DNA from: Planctomycetota bacterium
Lineage (GTDB): Bacteria; Planctomycetota; Planctomycetia; Planctomycetales; Planctomycetaceae
Length of the DNA stretch: 64,000 nt
NCBI GenBank assembly: GCA_027618475.1
Contig: JAQCEJ010000001.1
Coordinates: forward strand, 62,001 to 126,000
Direction: 5' to 3'
Positions 46,536 to 56,378 of the stretch are shown here, one piece after another. The notes under the pieces were generated by a model, which was not told the DNA's origin, made no database searches, and saw only the letters and a list, made by a program, of their open reading frames with translations. Every line of letters starts with the position of its first letter. Position 1 is the stretch's first letter. Both the position numbers and the translations under genes were made by a program.

Positions 46536-48739
46536 TATTGTTTTTCTCCGGCCTCGGCCGCTTCATCTAGTCGCTCTTGTTCTTCGAGCAGCGGACGAAA
46601 GGCATAAGCATCCAGGATGGCGATGATGGCACGGTCGCTTTGATCGTGCCCGATGTCCGACAGTATGTCCATGCAGTTGAAAATCGACTCGATGGCCAGT
46701 GCGATCTTTTCTTGTGCCGTTTCAATGTTGCCCTCTTTCTTGGCGATGGCCGCTTCGCGTACGGCTTGCACGGCGGTGAGGTACTCAAGCGGAAATTCGC
46801 TGCGTTTGGAGTAATAAAAGATGTAGTTATATCCATGCGGAGCGGTGTTGCTGCCGCCCCGATAGAGTTCGGTCAGGAATTCCACATAGACATTCAATGC
46901 CGTCCCCCACCATTCGGGAACCGGGTCGCTTTGATAGTGCTTCATCAGCAGACTCGGCACGGGGAAGGCAAAGCCGATGTCGTTTTCATCGATGATTTCA
47001 GTTGCTTCTTCGAGTTTTTCGAACGCCATCCAGAGCCGATCAGTCGACGATTGCTGTTCGGTGAGCGCGAGGAAGAATTCGTCGTGAGCCGAGCGGGCCG
47101 TGGTTGTGGTATCGAATGAGAAACGCGAGAGGAAGTGGACCGTCATGTCGAGATACGCCGGAACCCACATGCGGGTTGTGAATCCCTGCCAGCCCTGTTC
47201 GACCAGATCGCGGGCGATCGTTTCGATGCGTTTCGTGGCGATCTGCGGCAAGATGCCGATGTTGTCGTCGGCCAACGTGAAGATGAACTGACTCGGCACT
47301 TTTTTAGCAGGTACGTCTTTGAGCAGTTCGCGGTTTTCGACGACACGTCGCGCGGTGTAATCGACGAAGTTGAGCATTCCCGACGATTTCGGAAGAATTT
47401 TCTCGGCGATCGGGTACAGCGCGGGATCGAGCTGCGCATAGACCAGTTCGACCGCCTTGCCGTCTTCTCGTTTCAGCAACTTCCCGTCGGCAAGAAGACC
47501 GTTGAGAAATGCCAGCGCGGCGATGTTGCCACGAATCGCTCGGCGTCCTCGTTCGCCGCTGGCGATGACGTTACGTTCCGATGCCGCTTCAGTGAGCGAT
47601 TCTAATGTCAGGTCGCCAAGATCGTGTTGCTTGGCGAGATTGTTCCAGGCTTCTTCAGCATGAGCTTCCCATTCCGGAAATTCGGGGAGCGTCAGATAGA
47701 GTGCGTCGATGTTGGGATACGTCTCGATATACGCCCGGATTTGAGCGGAGACGAGTTTCTTCAGCGCTTTGTCGTCGAGCCCTTGTTTTTCTCCAGGGGC
47801 GATCAACACGTTGTTCAGGCTCGGAGAGGTTTTTGCACCGGGAATCACCTTTTCGAATTCGCTGGTGAATTCAAGCGGTGACATCTGCAAAGCGACCGAC
47901 ATTCCAAGATCGTGAGCCGAAGCCATCACGTGGCGGATGTGTTTGATTCCCGCCGCTGTGAGTTCTTCGTACCCCTCTTTGCCGGCGAAGTCGGGGTTTT
48001 CGAATTGGCTCGCGCCGTCGAAGGCGACTTTACCCGGTGTGTCGCGGTGAACGGGATATTTCTCGCCATACCAGAGCATGGCGGTCGATTTTTTCACCCC
48101 CCCCGCTTCGAAATCGACGAACGGCTGCCACGCGTAAACCGAAACCAGAATGCGGTTGAACTTCTGCTTGGCGAGTTGTGCGAAGAGTTTTTGCTGATCT
48201 TCGGCGCTCCACGATTCGAACCCGATCGGAAAATCGTTGACCGTCCGCCAGGCGCGCACGGGAAAGACCGGTTCGCGAACGATATTGTAACCGCTGAATT
48301 TCAACTCAGGATTGGTGTCGGGAATGATATCGACCCACAGCGAATAGCGCACGCCAAACTGATAGCCGAGTTCGTACGCCGCCCACAAGGTGGCCACGGG
48401 GCTCCCCCCACCGACGATAACGCCCGAGGCGTCTTTACCTTTGAAACTTTTAACGACGATTCCTTGATCCGAAAGTTTCGGCCAGTCACCTGCGTATTTT
48501 TTGACGGCAGGATTCGACAACGGATTTCCGACGAGCACAAGATGTGCGGAATTCGCCGGAACTTCGGTATGCACGGTTACGTTGGCGTCAAACAGCTTTG
48601 CGAACTGATCGCTCAGCTCGCGAGCGGCATGGCGTTCGAGTTCCGGACTCTTCGGACCGATGACGATGTCGATCTGAGGAGCATCGGCGGCGAACAGAAG
48701 AGATGACCAGACTGTAAGTAACGAAAGAAATCCTGTCAT
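46535..48739 (-). CDS. Large secreted GH67N-like protein
   Basis: From ATG 48739 (GGAGAC upstream) the product is 734 residues with a signal peptide (MTGFLSLLTVWSSLLFAADA). Residues about 20-130 form an alpha-glucuronidase-N-like or GH20b-like domain: IDIVIGPKSPELERHAARELSDQFAKLF and GVIVGGGSPVATLWAAYELGYQFGVRYS are standard wording. Next comes a TIM-barrel-like region with FPVRAWRTVNDFPIGFESWS, FNRILVSVYAWQPF and IDALYLTLPEFPEWEAH. The C-terminal third is helical. It is probably a glycoside hydrolase of an uncharacterised family acting on exported glycans; the catalytic acids are not fixed. It is coupled to the aminotransferase gene. Confidence 0.8.
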   Translation of the reverse strand: MTGFLSLLTVWSSLLFAADAPQIDIVIGPKSPELERHAARELSDQFAKLFDANVTVHTEVPANSAHLVLVGNPLSNPAVKKYAGDWPKLSDQGIVVKSFKGKDASGVIVGGGSPVATLWAAYELGYQFGVRYSLWVDIIPDTNPELKFSGYNIVREPVFPVRAWRTVNDFPIGFESWSAEDQQKLFAQLAKQKFNRILVSVYAWQPFVDFEAGGVKKSTAMLWYGEKYPVHRDTPGKVAFDGASQFENPDFAGKEGYEELTAAGIKHIRHVMASAHDLGMSVALQMSPLEFTSEFEKVIPGAKTSPSLNNVLIAPGEKQGLDDKALKKLVSAQIRAYIETYPNIDALYLTLPEFPEWEAHAEEAWNNLAKQHDLGDLTLESLTEAASERNVIASGERGRRAIRGNIAALAFLNGLLADGKLLKREDGKAVELVYAQLDPALYPIAEKILPKSSGMLNFVDYTARRVVENRELLKDVPAKKVPSQFIFTLADDNIGILPQIATKRIETIARDLVEQGWQGFTTRMWVPAYLDMTVHFLSRFSFDTTTTARSAHDEFFLALTEQQSSTDRLWMAFEKLEEATEIIDENDIGFAFPVPSLLMKHYQSDPVPEWWGTALNVYVEFLTELYRGGSNTAPHGYNYIFYYSKRSEFPLEYLTAVQAVREAAIAKKEGNIETAQEKIALAIESIFNCMDILSDIGHDQSDRAIIAILDAYAFRPLLEEQERLDEAAEAGEKQ

Positions 48740-48848
48740 GGTACACGTCTCCGCAGATATTGATCGATTGAGTGAATGTTGAACGAAGAAGCTGTTTTTT
48801 CCCCGGGGAGGGAGAAACGTAAATTTCATTTTCGTTCGACAAGGATGA

Positions 48849-50348
48849 TTATTGACCTGCACCGGCTCCTTCGGCAAAACAATGCAGCTTCTTCAGCGTT
48901 CGCACGTAAATGCGTCCGTCAGAAATCGCCGGGGTCGCGATGCAGGTGTCTTCCATATCGTTTTTCGCGAGAATTTCCAGTTCCGGCCCCTGCTTGAGCA
49001 CGATCATGAAGCCGTTTTCACCGGTGACATAGATTTTTCCATCTCCTGCGATCGGTGACGCAAAATAGTCGCCGAGATTTCTGATCCGTTTTTGCATCCA
49101 GATCGTTTCGCCGGTCACTTCATCAAAGGCGGCGGAGATGCCGCTCTTCTTAACGACGAACATGCGGCCGTCGACGATGAGGGGCGAAGAAATATTGGAA
49201 GGGGCTTTATGGTCGAGATTCCAGAGTAGATGGGTCGCCGTCACATCACCTGTGCCTCCTCCTTGAATGCACTGAATGATGTTTCCGCCGCCGACCAGGT
49301 TGGTCGGCGCCTGGAACGCCGTATCGATTTCATCCTGAATCAGAAACCCGTCCCCGTTGGTGTCGGCTTTTTCGAATTTCGGCCAGAACGGTTTTTCCAG
49401 TTCGTCCTTGGCGAGTTTCTTGTCCTGATTCGTATCTTTCCATTCCATCAACGCTTCTTTAAGAATGCGGCCGGCATCGCCGTAACTCTGAGACGTTGCG
49501 TAAATCTTGTCTCCCTTCACCACCGGCGTCGACATGGTGGTTCGCAACAGCGAATTGCACGACCAGATTTCTTCTCCCGTGGCGGGATCGAACCCTTGCA
49601 TCTTACCGCTACCGGCGGTCACGATGTCGGTTCGTCCGTTCGCCGTACAGAGCACGGGAACCGCATAGCCGCCGAGCATCTCGGGTCGGGGTGTCCGCCA
49701 GATGAGCGTACCGGTCTTCTTATCTAACGCGATCAGATATTGATCGAGGTCGTCATCCTGGCAATAGATGACCATGTCTTCGTAAACGATTGGCGACGTA
49801 GCCGGCCCCCAGTCCATCAGGTAATACGGCATGGGGAGAGAATAGCTCCAGAGCTGGCTGCCGTCATTCAGGTCGAGTGCCAACAGTCCGATCGCGCTGA
49901 AGTAAATGTAAACCCGTTCGCCATCGGTACAGGGGGTCGACGAGGCATGTTCGTTCGGAGGGACGATTTTCTTTGGTAACGCGTCGTGATCGATGTCAAA
50001 TTTCGTTTTCCAGATTTCGCTGCCATCGGCGGCATCATGGCAATAAACAACGAATCCCGCTTCCGGGGAATACGCCGTCGTGATGACCTTTCCGTTCGTA
50101 ATGACGGGGCAGGCGATGCCGACTCCCAGTTCATGCGAGAAGAGAAGGTTCTGTGAAGTCGAAAATTCGGTGGGAAGCGGTTCAGGATCGGTCGAGACGC
50201 CGGTGGCATTGGGTCCGCGAAACTGCGTCCAATCGCCGGCGACGGCGTACGTATCGACGCCGAATAAAAGAATGCTCATCGTACCAAATACCACAGTCCA
50301 AACCCCAAAGGAGCATTGACACCAGGTCGGAATAAGTTGTGATCGCAT
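48849..50348 (-). CDS. PQQ-type beta-propeller protein with inserted EF-hands
   Basis: The start at ATG 50348 is supported by AGGAGG seven bases before it; the open frame goes on to 50528. The 499 residues begin with a signal or anchor (WTVVFGTMSILLFGVDTYAVA) and then GDWTQFRGPNATGVS, the usual opening of planctomycete propellers. Blades contain DAADGSEIWKTKF, DLNDGSQLWSYS, DKKTGTLIWRT, DPATGEEIWSC and DEVTGETIWMQ. Between two blades lie two EF-hands at about 304-315 (DTNQDKKLAKDEL) and 327-338 (DTNGDGFLIQDEI), so calcium binding is expected. PQQ cannot be confirmed; many such proteins are binding scaffolds, not dehydrogenases. Confidence 0.92.
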   Translation of the reverse strand: MRSQLIPTWCQCSFGVWTVVFGTMSILLFGVDTYAVAGDWTQFRGPNATGVSTDPEPLPTEFSTSQNLLFSHELGVGIACPVITNGKVITTAYSPEAGFVVYCHDAADGSEIWKTKFDIDHDALPKKIVPPNEHASSTPCTDGERVYIYFSAIGLLALDLNDGSQLWSYSLPMPYYLMDWGPATSPIVYEDMVIYCQDDDLDQYLIALDKKTGTLIWRTPRPEMLGGYAVPVLCTANGRTDIVTAGSGKMQGFDPATGEEIWSCNSLLRTTMSTPVVKGDKIYATSQSYGDAGRILKEALMEWKDTNQDKKLAKDELEKPFWPKFEKADTNGDGFLIQDEIDTAFQAPTNLVGGGNIIQCIQGGGTGDVTATHLLWNLDHKAPSNISSPLIVDGRMFVVKKSGISAAFDEVTGETIWMQKRIRNLGDYFASPIAGDGKIYVTGENGFMIVLKQGPELEILAKNDMEDTCIATPAISDGRIYVRTLKKLHCFAEGAGAGQ

Positions 50349-50611
50349 AAGACCTCCTACGCCTGACAAAAACCGAACGGAATAAGCCGGAGTGATGAAC
50401 GAGTTCGCGAAACCGAGGCGAGGTTTCAAGGACAAGCTCACCTGCCCGTCTAACATACTTGCCCCGAACGGCAATCGCAAGGTTGGGGGAAATTGGCGAT
50501 GAGTTCGCGCATGGCAATGAAAACTCATCGACGGAGAGAAACATGCATTCGCTGCGGAGACCTTCCTTATCTTAGGGAGAGGACCTTAGCATCGACGCAG
50601 CTGCCGTATTG

Positions 50612-51457
50612 TTACCCAATCCCCAACACCCCCAGCGTATCCCGATAAATCATCTTCTCAATCGCCTCTTCATTCAACCGCGGCAGCGATGTTCCTTGAA
50701 GCATGTCGTTAAGCGACCTCAATCCCGCCAGAGTGGCGTTGACGGTTGTAAACGGGTAATCGGTCCCGAACAGGAGCTTGTCCCAGATGCCATATTCCTG
50801 CACCAGCATCAGGCTGTGATAGAACTGAAACGGCCGGTAATGCAACGCGCTGATGTCGGTGTAAACGTTGGGATGCTTGCGCGCAGTAACGACCGCTTCC
50901 CCTTCGTACGGATGCCCCAGGTGCGCCATGATGATCTTCACATCGGGAAACCGCGTGGCAACGACGTCGAGATGCCGCGGAAGCGTACATTCGAGAGGCG
51001 CCTGTGCGATGAATGTCGTCCCCGTGTGCAGCAGCACCGGCAGCCGATGTTTTGTCGCGTACTGCCAGAGCGGATCGAGCAAGCGATCGTCGGGCCGAAA
51101 CCCGGCGTACATCGATAACAACTTGATCCCCTTGAGTTTCAAGTCCTGATGTCCGTAATGCAGTTCGTCCATCCAGTTCGGTTGTGTCGGGTCGACGCTC
51201 AAAAAGCCAATAAGCTGATCGGGATGAGCGGCGACGTACTTCGCGACATAATCGTCGTCGACCCACATGCCGCTTAGTTTCGCCTTGCCGCCGAAGACGA
51301 TGGTCTTGACGCCGTCGATCGACGATGCCTGATATTCTTCGTAGCGGACGGTGAGATCCATTTCGACTCCCGCCTTGGCCCGCTTTGCCTGATGGCGAAA
51401 ATCGTCGCCAAAGTGGAGAGGGTATTCCCAGGCGTGCGAATGAACGTCGATAATCAT
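50612..51457 (-). CDS. Amidohydrolase 2 family TIM-barrel protein
   Basis: I take ATG 51457 because the conserved MIIDVHSHAWEYP opening, which supplies two metal-binding His, starts there; the frame is open to 51562. The 281 residues follow the amidohydrolase_2 plan: HLGHPYEGEAVVTARKHPNVYTDIS, in which the first His is a ligand, and KLLFGTDYPFT, where Asp is catalytic. Such enzymes are decarboxylases or hydrolases of aromatic or lactone compounds; the substrate cannot be named. It lies upstream of the PQQ gene on the same strand, 263 bases away. Confidence 0.9.
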   Translation of the reverse strand: MIIDVHSHAWEYPLHFGDDFRHQAKRAKAGVEMDLTVRYEEYQASSIDGVKTIVFGGKAKLSGMWVDDDYVAKYVAAHPDQLIGFLSVDPTQPNWMDELHYGHQDLKLKGIKLLSMYAGFRPDDRLLDPLWQYATKHRLPVLLHTGTTFIAQAPLECTLPRHLDVVATRFPDVKIIMAHLGHPYEGEAVVTARKHPNVYTDISALHYRPFQFYHSLMLVQEYGIWDKLLFGTDYPFTTVNATLAGLRSLNDMLQGTSLPRLNEEAIEKMIYRDTLGVLGIG

Positions 51458-51917
51458 GGAGAGTCCAGAGTAAAGAGTTGAGTGCCGAGAGCCGGAAAAG
51501 TCATACGTTTCAGCCGCGATACAATATGGTGCATTCACCACCGCCGAACGGTGTTCCATCATGAAACATCATCTACGGGTTGTCCAGCGACGGTAACGGG
51601 GAAGGAGCGAATAATCGGCATCTCACGGCGAAAACACAATTGACCGCCACAAGGAGATTGCTCGTTCACTTCACACTCCCGCCGAGAACGGCATGTCAGT
51701 GCCATATTATCAGGACAAAAATGAATCGGTGACAAAGGTGCAAATTCACGAACGATGTTGTAGAATCGCCACCGCACATCTTAAACGAAACCATTCGGTG
51801 CATCAGTTTCCCAATGGAATAGCGAATCCTATGAATTCAACGACATGCTTCGATTGAGAGAGCCTGTTTCGTTCGATTTCGGATGCACGAAACTCGGTAT
51901 GATAGAAAGACGGTTCA
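51458..51917. other. Intergenic region before the sulfatase
   Basis: 460 bases between the divergent amidohydrolase and sulfatase genes. Both promoters should be here. Short frames lack conserved sequence. No terminators or repeats are seen. Confidence 0.35.
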
Positions 51918-52046
51918 ATGACAACACGATGCTTTGGATTTTCTTCTGTGTTTGTGGCTCGACTGATGGTTGCGACAGCATGGTTATCGCTGGTCGCCAG
52001 TGCCGTCGCGGCTCCGCCGACTCAGCGGGCTCGTCGGGTTCCGGCG
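51918..52046 (+). other. Signal-peptide coding segment out of frame with the sulfatase
   Basis: The frame beginning ATG 51918 encodes a textbook signal peptide (FVARLMVATAWLSLVASAVA, with an AVA-A cleavage site) and then, in that frame, ends at 52106 after nonsense. The sulfatase body is in the frame one base behind. An extra G at about 52046 would join them as VPAEIERKHRSHLP. It may be a deletion or a sequencing error. Confidence 0.65.
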
Positions 52047-52078
52047 AGATCGAGCGCAAGCATCGTTCTCATCTTCCG

Positions 52079-54412
52079 ATGCAGAATACCGTGCGGCCGA
52101 AACTGATCACCTACGATGCGAAAGATCCAGATACGAAGTTTCCCCCCATCGAGCAGTTACGTCCGCCAAAGGGGGCTCCGAACGTCTTGATTGTTCTTAT
52201 CGATGATGTCGGGTTCGGCGCATCGAGTACGTTCGGCGGACCTTGCCAGACGCCGACTCTCGAACGATTAGCCCAAGGAGGCCTGCGATATACGCGGTTT
52301 CATACCACGGCCCTCTGTTCGCCGACACGACAGGCGCTTCTGACCGGGCGTAATCACCACTCCGCCGGCATGGGGGGCATCACCGAAATCGCTACCGGGG
52401 CGCCGGGCTACAGTTCGGTGCGTCCCAACTCGATGGCTCCCCTGGCACAGACGCTGACGCTCAACGGTTACTCGTCGGCTCAGTTCGGAAAATGCCACGA
52501 AGTTCCTGTCTGGCAGACCAGTCCCGCCGGACCATTCGACTCCTGGCCGTCGCGCGGCGGAGGTTTCGAATACTTTTATGGTTTTATCGGCGGCGAGGCG
52601 AATCAGTGGTATCCAACCTTGTTCGAGGGGACGACGCCGGTCGAGAACAAGAAGACTCCTGAAGAAGGCTATCATCTGGTCGACGACATGACCGACAAAG
52701 CAATGAAATGGATCGCCCAGCAAAAATCACTGGCGCCCGATAAGCCCTTCTTTATCTACTTCGCCCCCGGCGCAACCCACGCGCCGCACCACGCACCGAA
52801 AGCGTGGGCGGATAAATACAAAGGGAAGTTCGATCAAGGCTATGTGAAACTGCGAGAAGAGATCTTCGCCCGCCAGAAGCAACTCGGCGTGATTCCCGCC
52901 GACGCTCAACTCCCCGCGTGGAACAAAGAAATCCCGACGTGGGACGAAATGCCCGACGCTTTCAAGCCGGTGCTCGCCCGTGAAATGGAAGTCTATGCAG
53001 GCTTTCTCGAATACACCGACCATCACGTCGGCCGCATGGTCGATCTGCTTGAAACGCTCGAGATTCTCGACGACACGCTGATCTACTACATCTGCGGCGA
53101 CAACGGGGCCTCAGCCGAAGGTTCTATCAATGGTTGCTTTAACGAAATGAGTTACTTCAACGGATTGCAGGCCCTCGAAACCCCCGAGTACCTGACGGCG
53201 CGGCTTGATAAACTCGGCGGCCCGGAATCGTACAACCACTACGCCGTCGGTTGGGCGCAGTCATTGTGTACGCCGTATCAATGGACTAAGCAGGTAGCGT
53301 CACATTGGGGCGGCACTCGCAACGGCACCGTCGTTCACTGGCCGAACGGAATTAAGAGCAAGGGTGAAATGCGCTCGCAATTCACCCACGTCATCGATGT
53401 GTCACCGACCATTCTGGAAGTGGCCGGTCTGCCGCAACCGGAGTCGGTCGATGGAATCCAGCAGGATCCGATTGAAGGGACCAGTATGGCTTATTCCTTC
53501 AACGACGGCAGCGCAGCAGAACAGCACACGACGCAATACTTCGAAATTCTCTGCAATCGCGGCATCTATCACGACGGCTGGACCGCCGTAACCAAACACC
53601 GCACCCCCTGGGCATCTACGTCGGAAAAAGTGCCGGCGTTCGATGACGATGTCTGGGAGTTGTATTCGGATAAAGACTGGACGCAGTCCGACGATCTGGC
53701 GAAGAAGATGCCTGAGAAACTGCATGAATTGCAGCGTTTGTTCCTGATCGAAGCGGCACGCTACAAGGTGCTTCCGTTAGACGACAGGCTGTTCGAGAAG
53801 ATGAACCCCGACACCGCCGGGCGACCTGTTCTCGTCAAAGGGAACACGCAACTGCTGTTCGAGGGGATGGGACGTCTGCTGGAAAACTGCGTCCTCAGCA
53901 TCAAGAACAAGTCGCATACGGTGACGGCGGAAATTATCGTGCCCGAGGAAGGGGCCGCCGGAGTGATCATCTCGCAAGGGGCGAACATCGGCGGCTGGAG
54001 TCTCTACGCCAACGACGGAAAACTCAAATACTGTTATAACTGGGGAGGCTTCAAGCACTTCTTCGTCGAGTCTGCCGACAAGCTCCCGTCGGGACGGCAT
54101 CAAGTGCGGATGGAATTTGCCTACGCCGGCGGCGGACTCGGCAAGGGAGGCACCGCGACGCTGTTTGTCGACGGCAAGAAGGTCGGCGAGGGAGAAGTCG
54201 GTGCGACGTTAGCGATCGTCTTCTCGGCCGATGATGGGTGCGATGTCGGCGAAGACTCGGGGGCACCGGTCTCGCCCGATTATGGTCCGCGGGGGAATTC
54301 GTTTAATGGAGAGGTGAAGGGGGTACAACTCTCGATCGCCGACGACCCGAACAACTCAGACCACTTGGTCAAGCCCGAAGACGCCATCCGCTCGGCAATA
54401 GGGCGACAGTAA
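52079..54412 (+). CDS. Formylglycine-dependent sulfatase
   Basis: From ATG 52079 the body has 777 residues and aligns from its first residues with arylsulfatases that open TYDAKDPDTKFPPI; the same frame is open back to 51845, but that part reads a signal peptide in the wrong frame. PNVLIVLIDDVGFGASSTFGG supplies the metal-binding Asp pair, and CSPTR at 80-84 with following LLTGR is the signature in which Cys becomes formylglycine. GDNGASAEGS and HWGGTRNGTVVHWP are further family blocks. The C-terminal 150 residues form a jelly-roll-like domain (TAEIIVPEEGAAGVIISQG). It probably hydrolyses sulfate esters of algal polysaccharides or small molecules, in the periplasm if exported. Confidence 0.88.
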   Translation: MQNTVRPKLITYDAKDPDTKFPPIEQLRPPKGAPNVLIVLIDDVGFGASSTFGGPCQTPTLERLAQGGLRYTRFHTTALCSPTRQALLTGRNHHSAGMGGITEIATGAPGYSSVRPNSMAPLAQTLTLNGYSSAQFGKCHEVPVWQTSPAGPFDSWPSRGGGFEYFYGFIGGEANQWYPTLFEGTTPVENKKTPEEGYHLVDDMTDKAMKWIAQQKSLAPDKPFFIYFAPGATHAPHHAPKAWADKYKGKFDQGYVKLREEIFARQKQLGVIPADAQLPAWNKEIPTWDEMPDAFKPVLAREMEVYAGFLEYTDHHVGRMVDLLETLEILDDTLIYYICGDNGASAEGSINGCFNEMSYFNGLQALETPEYLTARLDKLGGPESYNHYAVGWAQSLCTPYQWTKQVASHWGGTRNGTVVHWPNGIKSKGEMRSQFTHVIDVSPTILEVAGLPQPESVDGIQQDPIEGTSMAYSFNDGSAAEQHTTQYFEILCNRGIYHDGWTAVTKHRTPWASTSEKVPAFDDDVWELYSDKDWTQSDDLAKKMPEKLHELQRLFLIEAARYKVLPLDDRLFEKMNPDTAGRPVLVKGNTQLLFEGMGRLLENCVLSIKNKSHTVTAEIIVPEEGAAGVIISQGANIGGWSLYANDGKLKYCYNWGGFKHFFVESADKLPSGRHQVRMEFAYAGGGLGKGGTATLFVDGKKVGEGEVGATLAIVFSADDGCDVGEDSGAPVSPDYGPRGNSFNGEVKGVQLSIADDPNNSDHLVKPEDAIRSAIGRQ

Positions 54413-54474
54413 GCAAGCCACACGATCAAGCGCAAAAAGCTGCGCACGAAGCAAGCGGTCATTCACATCCAGTG

Positions 54475-56310
54475 TCAGGGCATTTTTTGCACTGGCTCTT
54501 CCAGCCAATCTACAGAGAACGTCGAAAAACTGATCTGTTGATAATTGTTGCGCTCGTAGACGATTCCTACTTTCCCGTCGGGCAACTTCGTCATGCACGA
54601 GTAAGCTGTCGAACCGACCGAGATGAGTTTTCCATAGGGCCACGTTTGTCCCTCGTCGCGGCTCAGGCGAACGCGAAGATTCGACCGCCCCGGCCCGATG
54701 GGGTTGGCAAAAAGCAACCGATCCTGATTCGCATTGGTGCCTGAAGAGTAACGATAAAGACTCGCCTGACAGGGGGGTTCCGGAAGTGCCGCGTCCATCG
54801 CCTCGGCATCCCACGATTCGCCTCCATCAAAACTTCGTGAGACGAGTCGGTTTCCAGATTTTTTCGGAAATCCGCCGCGCCCCCAATGATTGCGCATATT
54901 CATCAGCAAACCGTACTTCCCGTTTTCGACAATTTCGGCGATCTGACATTCGTTGGTGTAATCCCCAAGAACTCCCCCCAGTCTCCAGGTTTTTCCGTGA
55001 TCGTCGCTCATGATCACATGCGAGAAACTCGGCTGAGCTTTATCGAAACTCTTGCGAAAATTGGCTGGGAAAAGTAGGCGTCCCTTATGCTCACCGTGAC
55101 GAATTTGCACACCGACACCGGGACCAAACGCATGGTGCCCCCAATCCGGCTTCTTGATCGATGCGGTGATCTCCACCGGCTCCGACCAGGTCTTCCCACT
55201 GTCGGTGCTATGAAATAATACGAGGGTTCCTCCGGCTCGTGCGCCGCCGTCGGTGAGGTTGTCGCGATTTGTCGCCAGCCAGATGACGCCGGTTTCTTCG
55301 TCGACGACCGCCGTCGGATTACCGTACTTGATCGGGGCGTCTCCTCCCTCTTCATAGATCAGTTCTTGAGGCAACCATGTGGCGCCACCATCGGTGCTCC
55401 GTTTCATCAGCAGATCGATGTCGCCGTCGTCGTTGAGATCGTTTTTTCTCGCCTCGCAAAACAGGAGTAAATCACCGTTGGGTGCCGTGATGAGTGAGGG
55501 GATTCGGTACGCAAAATAACCATCGATCCCTCCGGTAAACACATCGACCCGTTTCGGCACCGATGCCTTTTCGTTCGCTAAAATCCAGAAACGCGGAGAC
55601 GCCGAGTGCGGCGGCTCGATCATCGTGTGGTCTCCTGTTCCGAGTGAAAACCGAACTTGTTTCCACTCGCTGATCCCCTCATCTGTGGATCGTGAACCGA
55701 AGACAAGATGAAATCCCTGGTCCCAGCGATCGATGCGTCCCTTCAGCAACAGTTGCTGATCGACGAGCAAGTTCAGAACCTGCGTCTTTCCCTCAAAGAC
55801 CAAGACCCAGTGGTGAAATGTGCCGGCGTCATCAATCTTCAGCGATCCTGTCAATGGCCCGTCCGACCCGGTCTCGACACTGGCCAGTAGCTCCGATCCC
55901 CGGCGGCCGAGCTGAAGCCCGAAACGAAGTCGGCTTTCCGGCTCGGCTCCTTCGACGCAGACTTCCGTGGAGATGGCTCGTGTGTTTCCTTCCGTATCCT
56001 GCGGTATTCGGAGCGTCCATTCATAAGTAAATCCGGTGGTCCTCGCCAGCGCCCGTTGTTCGTCGGAAAGCTGGTGATAGAAATAGGCGTCTTCGCGCCG
56101 TCCCTCCGATTCCTGATCCTCAATTCGCAAGATGCCGTTGCCGGAAGTCACCTTCGCGTGATTCGTATTGTCGTTGGCAGCCGTCCAACCCGAATCGTCG
56201 ATTCCGCGTGCCGCGTCGAATTCGGCGATGGGAGTCGCCGCAACTGCCGATTGCGAAAAGCCCGTCATAAGCACGAGAAACATGATCCGATAAAAGAGAT
56301 GTTGGTCCAT
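54475..56310 (-). CDS. Secreted exo-sialidase-like protein (GH33/BNR)
   Basis: The 611-residue protein has a signal peptide (about 1-25), a lectin-like beta-sandwich (about 30-215) and a six-bladed sialidase domain. The Arg of the FRIP motif is present in GYFAYRIPSLI. Asp boxes are RSTDGGATW, HSTDSGKTW, MSDDHGKTW, RSFDGGESW and LSRDEGQTW, five in all. YERNN may hold the Tyr/Glu pair near the end. GAGGGGA-like purines precede the ATG. The gene converges with the sulfatase gene; both would attack sulfated or acidic glycans. Whether sialic acid is the real substrate is unproven; related families act on other sugars. Confidence 0.9.
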   Translation of the reverse strand: MDQHLFYRIMFLVLMTGFSQSAVAATPIAEFDAARGIDDSGWTAANDNTNHAKVTSGNGILRIEDQESEGRREDAYFYHQLSDEQRALARTTGFTYEWTLRIPQDTEGNTRAISTEVCVEGAEPESRLRFGLQLGRRGSELLASVETGSDGPLTGSLKIDDAGTFHHWVLVFEGKTQVLNLLVDQQLLLKGRIDRWDQGFHLVFGSRSTDEGISEWKQVRFSLGTGDHTMIEPPHSASPRFWILANEKASVPKRVDVFTGGIDGYFAYRIPSLITAPNGDLLLFCEARKNDLNDDGDIDLLMKRSTDGGATWLPQELIYEEGGDAPIKYGNPTAVVDEETGVIWLATNRDNLTDGGARAGGTLVLFHSTDSGKTWSEPVEITASIKKPDWGHHAFGPGVGVQIRHGEHKGRLLFPANFRKSFDKAQPSFSHVIMSDDHGKTWRLGGVLGDYTNECQIAEIVENGKYGLLMNMRNHWGRGGFPKKSGNRLVSRSFDGGESWDAEAMDAALPEPPCQASLYRYSSGTNANQDRLLFANPIGPGRSNLRVRLSRDEGQTWPYGKLISVGSTAYSCMTKLPDGKVGIVYERNNYQQISFSTFSVDWLEEPVQKMP

Positions 56311-56378
56311 GCTGGTCCCCTCGATTTTATTTCAAGCCTTCGACATTCTCACGTCGTGGCGTGGCGCTGGCGACTCGA

